Origin: an uncultured Actinomycetes bacterium
Lineage (GTDB): Bacteria > Actinomycetota > Actinomycetes > Nanopelagicales > Nanopelagicaceae
Assembly: GCA_903852955.1 (NCBI GenBank)
Contig: CAINSH010000085.1
Location: 1-12,678 of the forward strand
Direction: 5' to 3'
DNA length: 12,678 bases
Shown: one piece after another, positions 7,350-12,678 of the stretch
How the letters are laid out: every line of letters begins with the position of its first letter
Position numbering within the stretch: the first letter of the stretch is position 1
Position numbers and translations under genes: made by a program
The notes under the pieces: model-generated
What the model was told of the DNA's origin: nothing
What the model saw: the letters and a program-made list of their open reading frames with translations, nothing else
Database searches by the model: none

Positions 7350-8606
7350 ATGTTCTTCTCCTTCTGGCCGCAAAGAAGAGAGTTCTCAAATAATCGCAAA
7401 GATTTACTAACTGATTTAATTGCCGGCTTAACTGTTGCCATCGTTGCCCTGCCACTTGCGATTGGTTTTGGCATTACTTCTGGAATGTCGGCAGCTGCTG
7501 GACTTACCACTGCAATCATTGCTGGATTCTTGGCTGCTATTTTTGGCGGATCTAAGTACCAAGTAAGTGGACCAACGGGTGCAATGACCGTAATTTTGAT
7601 TCCAGTAATCCATAACTACGGAGTCAGTGCAATTCCTGCACTTGGATTAATGGCCGGCTTGATGGTTATTGCTATGGCAATATTTAAATTTGGCGCAGTA
7701 ATTAATCGAGTTCCCTGGACCGTTGTTGAAGGCTTCACTGTCGGTATCGCCCTGATTATCTCACTTCAACAATTACCCTTGGCTTTAGGCATTGCTAAAG
7801 GTGATGGCGAAAAAAGCTATGTCGTTGCCTGGAATACTTTTAAAAACGCACTCGATGCAGGACTTAACTACTCATCTCTACTTGTCGTGCTTATTACCTT
7901 GATAATTAAGTTTTCCTGGCCAAAAATTGTTACTAAGTTACATCTTAAAGCTCACATCCCTGCCAGTTTTATTGCACTTGTTTTAGTTACTCTTTTTGTG
8001 AAAGCGTTATCTATCGATGTTGCAACTATCGGTAGCATCCCTCGTTCTCTCGGGACATATAAACACCCAATCTTTGACAATCTCACTTCACTTCTTGTCC
8101 CAGCACTTTGGATAGCTTTACTTGCTGCCGTTGAATCTTTGCTTTCAGCCAGAGTTGCCGATGGTCTTGCCCATAACAAAGAAAAATTTGAACCCAACCG
8201 CGAACTTTTTGGGCAAGGATTGGCAACGCTGGCGTCATCTCTTTTCGGTGGCATGCCGGCAACAGGTGCAATCGCTAGAACAAGTGTCAACGTTCGATCT
8301 CACGCAGTGTCTCGGCTTGCTTCAGTTTTTCATGCAATCGTGCTTCTGTTTATCGCATTGATTGCTGCACCTTTAGTAAGTCAAATCCCAACGGCCGTGA
8401 TTGCCGGTTTATTACTTGGCACTAGTTATCGTATTTTGAACCCAGTTTCAATTATGGAATCTCTACGCACAACCAAGGCCGAAGCTGCGACTTTAGTAGT
8501 TACTGCAATAAGCACAGTCGCAATCGACTTAATTTGGGGCATGGCCATTGGCATAGTCCTGCATATGATCTTGGCCCGCTATTCCAAAAAGCCTCAAGCA
8601 ATATAG
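7350..8606 (+). CDS. SulP family anion transporter without STAS domain
   Basis: Secondary transporter of 418 residues, probably for an inorganic or carboxylate anion (SulP members move sulfate, bicarbonate, molybdate or C4-dicarboxylates). The transmembrane core is complete: DLIAGLTVAIVALPLAIGFG (22-41), then the QVSGPTGAMT loop (71-80), the ALLAAVESLLSARVADGL stretch (257-273) and FGGMPATGAIARTSVNVRSH (299-318), which are standard SulP signatures. The protein stops at ARYSKKPQAI right after the last helix, so the cytoplasmic STAS regulatory domain found in most family members (usual length 500-600) is absent. The stop is clean and the next gene has its own ribosome binding site, with no STAS reading frame following, so this is not a visible frameshift. 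Substrate cannot be assigned; bicarbonate (BicA-like) and sulfate are both possible. Confidence 0.88.
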   Translation: MFFSFWPQRREFSNNRKDLLTDLIAGLTVAIVALPLAIGFGITSGMSAAAGLTTAIIAGFLAAIFGGSKYQVSGPTGAMTVILIPVIHNYGVSAIPALGLMAGLMVIAMAIFKFGAVINRVPWTVVEGFTVGIALIISLQQLPLALGIAKGDGEKSYVVAWNTFKNALDAGLNYSSLLVVLITLIIKFSWPKIVTKLHLKAHIPASFIALVLVTLFVKALSIDVATIGSIPRSLGTYKHPIFDNLTSLLVPALWIALLAAVESLLSARVADGLAHNKEKFEPNRELFGQGLATLASSLFGGMPATGAIARTSVNVRSHAVSRLASVFHAIVLLFIALIAAPLVSQIPTAVIAGLLLGTSYRILNPVSIMESLRTTKAEAATLVVTAISTVAIDLIWGMAIGIVLHMILARYSKKPQAI

Positions 8607-8640
8607 AATCCAACCCATACCAACTCAACAAGGAGTCTCC

Positions 8641-9819
8641 GTGGACAACATCTCAGCATTTAACAATCATCTTCCAGTCAAAGTTCGCTTTGGAGAAGGT
8701 GTGGCAGAAACTCTGCCGGCTGTTGTTGCAGAACTTGGTGCAAGCAAAGTTTTCTTAATGGTTGATAAGGATATTGAAAAGTTCAACCCAGCAGCGGCAA
8801 AGCTGATTGACCAAATGAACGCTGCTGCAGGAATTTCTGTCACTTTATTTGAAAAACCTGCTGGTGAGCCAACAATTCAAATGGTCGATGATGCAATCGC
8901 TGCCCTAAAAGCTGCTGGCTCCGATGTCGTTGTGGCGCTTGGTGGCGGTTCAGTTATTGATACCGCAAAGGCTGCGCGTTTGTGTGCACAGCTCAATACA
9001 ACTTTCCGCGAATTCCAGTCAAAGGCTCCGGTGTATCCAGCTCCAACACTTCCACTTGTTGCACTTCCAACTTCTGCCGGAACTGGCTCTGAAGTATCTG
9101 GTGGTTCTGTAATTTCAGATCCAGAGGCTGGACGCAAAGCAGGAATTGCTAATGGAAATCTTCGTGCTCAAGTTGCACTGGTTGACCCAGTGCTTACTTA
9201 TTCAATGCCACCTTCAATGACTGCTAACACAGGTATCGATGCGCTGGCTCAAGCAATCGCTGGAATTATTGCTAAGTGCTCAACTCCAATCGGTGATGCA
9301 ATTGGTTACGAAGCAGTTCGCATGATGACGCCAGCACTTGTTGCAGCCTTTAAAGATGGCAACGATAAAGTTGCTCGTGCGGGCATGGCTTCAGGCAGCA
9401 TGATGGCTGGCTTAACTATGAACATCTCTGACTGCACCGCAGAACACTCTCTGGGTCAAGCAATTGGCGGCTTAAAGCATGTTCCACATGGTTTAACAAT
9501 TGGTTTAGTTCTAGTTGAAACCCTAACTCGCGAAGCAAAAATTGTTCCTGAAAAAATGGAGCGCGTTGCAGATGCAATGGGCGTGCCTGAAGATGGCACT
9601 AAAGATGGATCACGTTGTGTCAATGCAGTTCGTAAAATCTTGGCAGAACTTCAATTCCCTGTGCTTTCATCCCTTGGTTTTGTCGAAGGCGATATTGATG
9701 AACTAGCTGAAATCGCATTAAAAGACTTCTTTATTACCCAAGCTCCAAAACCATGGAGCAAGCAAGAAGTTGTTGATGCATTTATGTCTGCGCTTAAACT
9801 AGAAAGCCGTGTTGCTTAA
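8641..9819 (+). CDS. Group III (iron-type) alcohol dehydrogenase with altered metal site
   Basis: NAD(P)-dependent dehydrogenase of 392 residues, usual for the family, which interconverts alcohols and aldehydes. The dinucleotide motif GGGSVIDTAK (101-110) and the PTSAGTGSEVS loop are intact. Family metal ligands (E. coli FucO D196, H200, H263, H277) align with D200, Q204, H269 and H283: the second ligand is Gln in GIDALAQAI. The active-site His equivalent to FucO H267 is also Gln (Q273 in EHSLGQAIGG). Activity and metal are therefore uncertain; it may use a different metal or substrate. The GTG start has AAGGAG five bases upstream. TAGAAT at 8604-8609 could be a -10 element, but I see no good -35. 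The next gene follows after 3 bases, so this heads a small operon. Confidence 0.88.
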   Translation: MDNISAFNNHLPVKVRFGEGVAETLPAVVAELGASKVFLMVDKDIEKFNPAAAKLIDQMNAAAGISVTLFEKPAGEPTIQMVDDAIAALKAAGSDVVVALGGGSVIDTAKAARLCAQLNTTFREFQSKAPVYPAPTLPLVALPTSAGTGSEVSGGSVISDPEAGRKAGIANGNLRAQVALVDPVLTYSMPPSMTANTGIDALAQAIAGIIAKCSTPIGDAIGYEAVRMMTPALVAAFKDGNDKVARAGMASGSMMAGLTMNISDCTAEHSLGQAIGGLKHVPHGLTIGLVLVETLTREAKIVPEKMERVADAMGVPEDGTKDGSRCVNAVRKILAELQFPVLSSLGFVEGDIDELAEIALKDFFITQAPKPWSKQEVVDAFMSALKLESRVA

Positions 9820-9822
9820 CTA

Positions 9823-10311
9823 GTGGAAGAAGTTCTTACCAATCCTTCAGTTATTCGAGTAACTGCGCTTTTAAAGGAGTTGGGCTGCTTGGGCGAAGTC
9901 ACCATCTTGTCTGACTCTGCCCGGACAGCGCTAGATGCTGCAAATGCTTTGGGAATCGAAGTTGGCCAAGTTGCATCTTCTATAGTTTTTAAACTTCCTA
10001 GTGGCAACCCACTCTTAGTAATCACTAGTGGACGCCACCGCGTTGATACCGAATTGGTGGCTAAGAATTTAGGTGTTGAAAAACTTCACCGCGCCGATGC
10101 TGATTTCGTAAAAACCGCTTCAGGTTTCTCAATTGGCGGCGTCTCCCCTGTTGGCTGGGTTAATCAACCAGAGATCACATTAATTGATCAAGCACTTAAC
10201 GAATATGAGGTTGCCTGGGCTGCTGCCGGTCACCCGCATTCGGTCTACCCAACTTCTTTTGCTGAACTACAACGCGTAACTGGTGCAACACCAATGGTTG
10301 TTGGTGATTGA
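9823..10311 (+). CDS. YbaK/EbsC (prolyl-tRNA editing fold) protein
   Basis: A 162-residue protein of the YbaK/ProX aminoacyl-tRNA deacylase fold, whose characterised members clear mischarged tRNA (such as Cys-tRNAPro) in trans. Visible signatures are VASSIVFKLPSGNPLLVITSG (50-70), then HRVDTELVAKNLG, HRADADFV, FSIGGVSPVGW (102-112) and the C-terminal WAAAGHPHSVYPTSFAELQR. The lysine that is catalytic in E. coli YbaK (IAKS/VFKT context) is replaced: VASS has Ser at residue 52 or 53. The His common in GVPPVGH is Trp112. Editing activity is therefore doubtful; it may be a binding or differently acting member. The GTG start lies 3 bases after the dehydrogenase stop and overlaps the next gene, so it is translated within an operon. 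Confidence 0.85.
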   Translation: MEEVLTNPSVIRVTALLKELGCLGEVTILSDSARTALDAANALGIEVGQVASSIVFKLPSGNPLLVITSGRHRVDTELVAKNLGVEKLHRADADFVKTASGFSIGGVSPVGWVNQPEITLIDQALNEYEVAWAAAGHPHSVYPTSFAELQRVTGATPMVVGD

Positions 10312-10700
10312 CCATTAATACTTTAGGAATGATCGCAATCGTTGTTGATGATTACGATTTGGCAATTTCTCACTACGTCAATGACCTTGACTTCACTTTG
10401 ATTGAAGACACAACTCTGACTTCCGAAAAGCGATGGGTTGTAGTTGCGCCAAGTCTGCAAGGGGCCCGAGTCTTGCTAGCTAAAGCGGTCAATGAGGCAC
10501 AAATTGCTGCGATTGGAAACTCAACTGGTGGTCGAGTTGGTTTTTTCATGTACACGACAAGTTTTACCCAGACTTATGAGAGCTATAAAGCTAAAGGGAT
10601 AGATTTTATTGAGTTACCTCGTCAAGAGACATACGGACGAGTTGTAGTTTTCAAAGATAAATTCGGCAACAAATGGGATTTAATTGAACGCAATGATTAA
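10308..10700 (+). CDS. VOC family (glyoxalase/dioxygenase fold) protein
   Basis: A 130-residue protein of the vicinal oxygen chelate superfamily, built of two beta-alpha-beta-beta-beta modules that usually hold a divalent metal. LGMIAIVVDDYDLAISHYVN opens the first module, KRWVVVAP is its central strand, GGRVGFFMYT opens the second, and FKDKFGNKWDLIE (115-127) is the usual closing strand, with E127 at the common metal-ligand position. The reaction cannot be predicted. The TTG start overlaps the preceding stop as TTGA and gives the family-typical MTINTLGMIAIVV; an ATG at 10329 would cut into the first strand. Overlapping organisation with the YbaK-like and dehydrogenase genes suggests the three are co-expressed and may act on a related aldehyde-type metabolite (inference). 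Confidence 0.85.
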   Translation: MTINTLGMIAIVVDDYDLAISHYVNDLDFTLIEDTTLTSEKRWVVVAPSLQGARVLLAKAVNEAQIAAIGNSTGGRVGFFMYTTSFTQTYESYKAKGIDFIELPRQETYGRVVVFKDKFGNKWDLIERND

Positions 10701-10723
10701 GAATTGGTACGGGGGCTAAACAA

Positions 10724-10945
10724 GTGAAAGCAAAGATTTTTGAGTGGCTTGGTGTTGCAACGGCGATTGTTTACTCACTACTTGTTGCAGCAAACATCGG
10801 TGCCGAGTTCATTGGCTTTACTCTGCTTCTGACTTCTTCAGCCTTAATTGGAATTTGGGCATTTCTGGGAAAACACAAGGGGATTCTTTTCCTGCAATTT
10901 TTCTATGCTGCAGCCGGAATTATCGGAATGATTCGCTGGTTCTAA
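10724..10945 (+). CDS. Small three-helix membrane protein, function unknown
   Basis: Seventy-three residues, nearly all hydrophobic, with three likely membrane segments (about 7-29, 31-48 and 53-72) and the ending GIIGMIRWF. The organisation loosely recalls PnuC- or SemiSWEET-like half transporters, but I cannot assign a family. The GTG start is preceded by GGGGG with 8-base spacing, a good ribosome binding site, which supports it being a real gene. Its TAA abuts the ATG of the CrtA-like gene (TAAATG), so the two are probably translationally coupled. The context suggests a link to the membrane-located carotenoid modification step, without direct evidence. Confidence 0.7.
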   Translation: MKAKIFEWLGVATAIVYSLLVAANIGAEFIGFTLLLTSSALIGIWAFLGKHKGILFLQFFYAAAGIIGMIRWF

Positions 10946-11602
10946 ATGATTGTTGCCTATTTTTGGACGATTACTCCTAGCCGAATACCTTTTGCGCTAG
11001 TTGCAATGGCAATGGATCGATTCGTTCTAAAGATTTCACCAAACGTTGGTTTTTTTAAGTCGCTAGGAACTGGCAAAGGCGAAACTTTCACACCAAAAGA
11101 TGCAAACTCATTGCGGTGGGGTTTAATCGCCCAAGTTCACGACATTGACTCCTTTGACCAATCTTTTGTAGTAAAACAATGGCGTAAAAACAGTGCCAGT
11201 GAATTCCGAGCAGTCATCGAACCGATTTCATCTCATGGAAAATGGGCTGGGCAAGAACCATTTGTGCCAACAGTTAAAGAGTGGGACGGGCAAGTAATTG
11301 CAATAACTCGTGCTCGAATAGCTTGGCTACAAAATCTACGATTCTGGAAAGCGGTTCCCCCAGTAACTGCCTCGCTGAAATCGACTCCGGGTTTAGTTGC
11401 TGCAATTGGAATTGGTGAAGCCCCAATTGGTTTGCAAGGCACTTTTTCAATCTGGCAATCCCCTGGCGCACTCCGCGATTTTGCTTATAGAGGCGCGGCC
11501 CATATGGCAGCAATTGATGCCACGGCTAAGTACAAGTGGTATTCAGAAGAGCTCTTTGCACGCTTTGCAGTACGCGATATTCGCGGTTCGATTAATAGTT
11601 AA
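10946..11602 (+). CDS. crtA: CrtA-like carotenoid monooxygenase (spheroidene monooxygenase family)
   Basis: A 218-residue protein, slightly shorter than purple-bacterial CrtA (about 240). Characterised CrtA is a haem enzyme that uses O2 to oxidise C-2 of acyclic carotenoids such as spheroidene to a keto group. The family pattern is clear: N-terminal FALVAMAMDRF and SPNVGFFKSLGTGKGETFTP (31-50), then ITRARIAWLQNLRFWKAVPP (120-139), IGIGEAPIGLQGTFSIW (154-170), FAYRGAAHM (179-187) and the closing WYSEELFARFAV (198-209). It directly follows the small membrane protein gene and precedes a CruF-like gene by 27 bases, strongly supporting a carotenoid role. Substrate and product in this organism are unknown; hydroxylation instead of full ketolation is possible. 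Confidence 0.82.
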   Translation: MIVAYFWTITPSRIPFALVAMAMDRFVLKISPNVGFFKSLGTGKGETFTPKDANSLRWGLIAQVHDIDSFDQSFVVKQWRKNSASEFRAVIEPISSHGKWAGQEPFVPTVKEWDGQVIAITRARIAWLQNLRFWKAVPPVTASLKSTPGLVAAIGIGEAPIGLQGTFSIWQSPGALRDFAYRGAAHMAAIDATAKYKWYSEELFARFAVRDIRGSINS

Positions 11603-11629
11603 TTCACTCCATAGGGCAGACTTACCACC

Positions 11630-12433
11630 ATGTCGATCCGCCATTACACGCCAAGAAGGCGTCGCCATGGCCAACTATCGCCCCGCGCTAATGCGCTGTT
11701 AATTACCGTTGTTACTATCGCAATTTTGCTTCAAGTGATTTATCCCTTGGTTGATGGTGAATTCCTCCGACTTTTAACTATCAATGTTGTTTATTGGGGC
11801 GCCGGAGCCATGTTGCTGCACGCACTTCTTTCATATGGATTTCGCTATGCATTTACGTATTTTTCTTTCACTTTTGCCTTTGCTCTAATTATCGAGCACG
11901 TTGGCGTATTAACTGCTTGGCCATTTGGAGATTATGCATATTCAAATGATTTAGGTTATAAAGTTTATGAAGTTCCTTTAGTAGTCCCATTTGCGTGGAT
12001 CATGATGGCGCACCCGGTTTTGATTGCAGCTCGCCGAATTGCCGGACATTGGATTTTCTTATACGGCGGAGTTGCTCTTGCAGCTTGGGATTTGTTCTTA
12101 GATCCAATGATGGTGGCATCCGGGCGTTGGTCTTGGAAAGTCACTGGTGCACATGTTCCTTTTCAGCCAGAAATTCCACTCTCAAATACTTTCGGTTGGC
12201 TTCTAAGTGGCATGTTTTTAATCGGTATATTGCATGTCAGTACGCCCCGAGAAAAACGCAGAGCCGGTGCATCTTTTGCAACTACGGATGCATTCTTACT
12301 ATGGACTTTATTCTCTGGTGTTGTCGGCAACTTATTCTTCTTTCATCGCCCAGGAATCGCCTTTTTTGCCGGAATAATCTTTACGGCGGTCTTAACGCCA
12401 TATTTCTTTAATCGCTGGTTAGGTCGTCCGTAG
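11630..12433 (+). CDS. cruF: CruF-like carotenoid 1',2'-hydratase
   Basis: Integral membrane protein of 267 residues in the carotenoid biosynthesis (CruF/bisanhydrobacterioruberin hydratase) family, which adds water across the terminal 1',2' double bond of psi end groups. Visible family blocks are IIEHVGVLTAWPFGDYAYS (87-105), VPLVVPFAWIMMAHP (115-129), AAWDLFLDPMMVASGRW (151-167) and the LSNTFGWLLSGM stretch (184-195); acidic and His residues in these (E89, H90, D101, D154, D158) are the likely functional ones. About seven hydrophobic segments follow a short basic N-terminus (RHYTPRRRRHG). The ATG at 11630 has only a weak upstream GGG, at about 13 bases. It sits between a CrtA-like and a glycosyltransferase gene, matching the cruF-cruG pairing known from carotenoid glycoside pathways. 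Confidence 0.88.
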   Translation: MSIRHYTPRRRRHGQLSPRANALLITVVTIAILLQVIYPLVDGEFLRLLTINVVYWGAGAMLLHALLSYGFRYAFTYFSFTFAFALIIEHVGVLTAWPFGDYAYSNDLGYKVYEVPLVVPFAWIMMAHPVLIAARRIAGHWIFLYGGVALAAWDLFLDPMMVASGRWSWKVTGAHVPFQPEIPLSNTFGWLLSGMFLIGILHVSTPREKRRAGASFATTDAFLLWTLFSGVVGNLFFFHRPGIAFFAGIIFTAVLTPYFFNRWLGRP

Positions 12434-12438
12434 TTTTC

Positions 12439-12678
12439 ATGGATTATTTAATCGCAATACCGTCAGGATTAATTCTGTTAATAACTGTGTTCAACTTTCT
12501 CACTATTAGATCCCCTTGGGAAAACTCTCAGATTAATGAACGCATATCTGTCCTTGTGCCGCTTAGAAATGAAGCTTTAAATGTTGCCGAATTAGTCTCA
12601 AGCCTTCAGGCTCAAAAAGACCTTGCTCACATTGAGTTTTTTCTATTAGATGATAATTCAGAAGATGAAACCTTGGAA
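12439..12678 (+). CDS. cruG: Family 2 glycosyltransferase, CruG-like (5' part, runs off the right edge)
   Basis: Eighty codons are visible. An N-terminal hydrophobic anchor (about 3-24, YLIAIPSGLILLITVFNF) precedes the GT-A start ISVLVPLRNEALNVAELVSS (37-56) and FFLLDDNSEDET (68-79), the nucleotide-sugar binding block of family 2 glycosyltransferases. With the CruF-like gene ending 5 bases upstream, the best guess is the carotenoid glycosyltransferase CruG, which attaches a sugar to the 2'-hydroxyl of the psi end. The DxD and catalytic regions lie outside the window, so CruG identity rests on context and N-terminal pattern. There is no obvious ribosome binding site; translation is probably coupled to the preceding gene. 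Confidence 0.75.
   Translation, partial: MDYLIAIPSGLILLITVFNFLTIRSPWENSQINERISVLVPLRNEALNVAELVSSLQAQKDLAHIEFFLLDDNSEDETLE

Noticed and set aside
11397..11702. Open frame spanning the end of the CrtA-like and start of the CruF-like genes
   Set aside because: It overlaps two well-recognised genes in another frame and its translation has no recognisable pattern.
1..12678. tRNA or rRNA genes, CRISPR arrays, insertion sequences, phage or toxin-antitoxin genes
   Set aside because: I looked for cloverleaf-like sequences, regular long repeats, transposase motifs and terminal repeats and saw none; apart from the mraZ upstream array there are no tandem repeats.

Overview
The window looks like a chromosomal piece of a streamlined, moderate-GC actinobacterium, most like the freshwater Nanopelagicales (acI) group. 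The reasons are actinobacterial families (DUF3040, DUF6504, a DnaE2-type polymerase next to DinB, mraZ with an upstream operator array), a Gram-positive-type SOS box, very short intergenic spaces, many overlapping start/stop codons, and the absence of mobile elements, tRNAs or CRISPR. The taxon is inferred from gene content; no marker gene here fixes it.

Left part, minus strand (1-5485). The 5' end of mraZ runs off the left edge, preceded by an array of 10-bp-spaced GTGG-type repeats (about 274-355), the expected MraZ operator. A rho-independent terminator (365-390) closes a minus-strand operon that reads, in transcription order, DUF6504 protein - DnaE2-type DNA polymerase III alpha - DinB (Pol IV) - DUF3040 membrane protein. 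The first two junctions are ATGA overlaps. A perfect LexA-type palindrome (5517-5534) lies at the operon promoter, so this is probably a DNA-damage-inducible translesion or mutagenesis cassette.

Middle (5486-8606). A divergent promoter region separates the SOS operon from a DoxX-family membrane protein (+), which ends in a strong terminator that also touches the stop codon of a convergent MFS transporter (-). The MFS gene is divergent from a SulP-family anion transporter (+) that lacks the usual STAS domain; the latter may be translated from a leaderless mRNA.

Right part, plus strand (8641-12678). A tight run encodes a group III (iron-type) alcohol dehydrogenase with two active-site His replaced by Gln, a YbaK/EbsC-like protein, and a VOC (glyoxalase-fold) protein, followed by a small membrane protein. 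A carotenoid end-group module follows: CrtA-like monooxygenase, CruF-like 1',2'-hydratase, and the start of a family-2 glycosyltransferase (CruG-like). Read together, these three would hydrate, oxidise and glycosylate the psi end of a carotenoid, with the CrtA homologue a candidate for the C-2' oxygenation needed before glycosylation.
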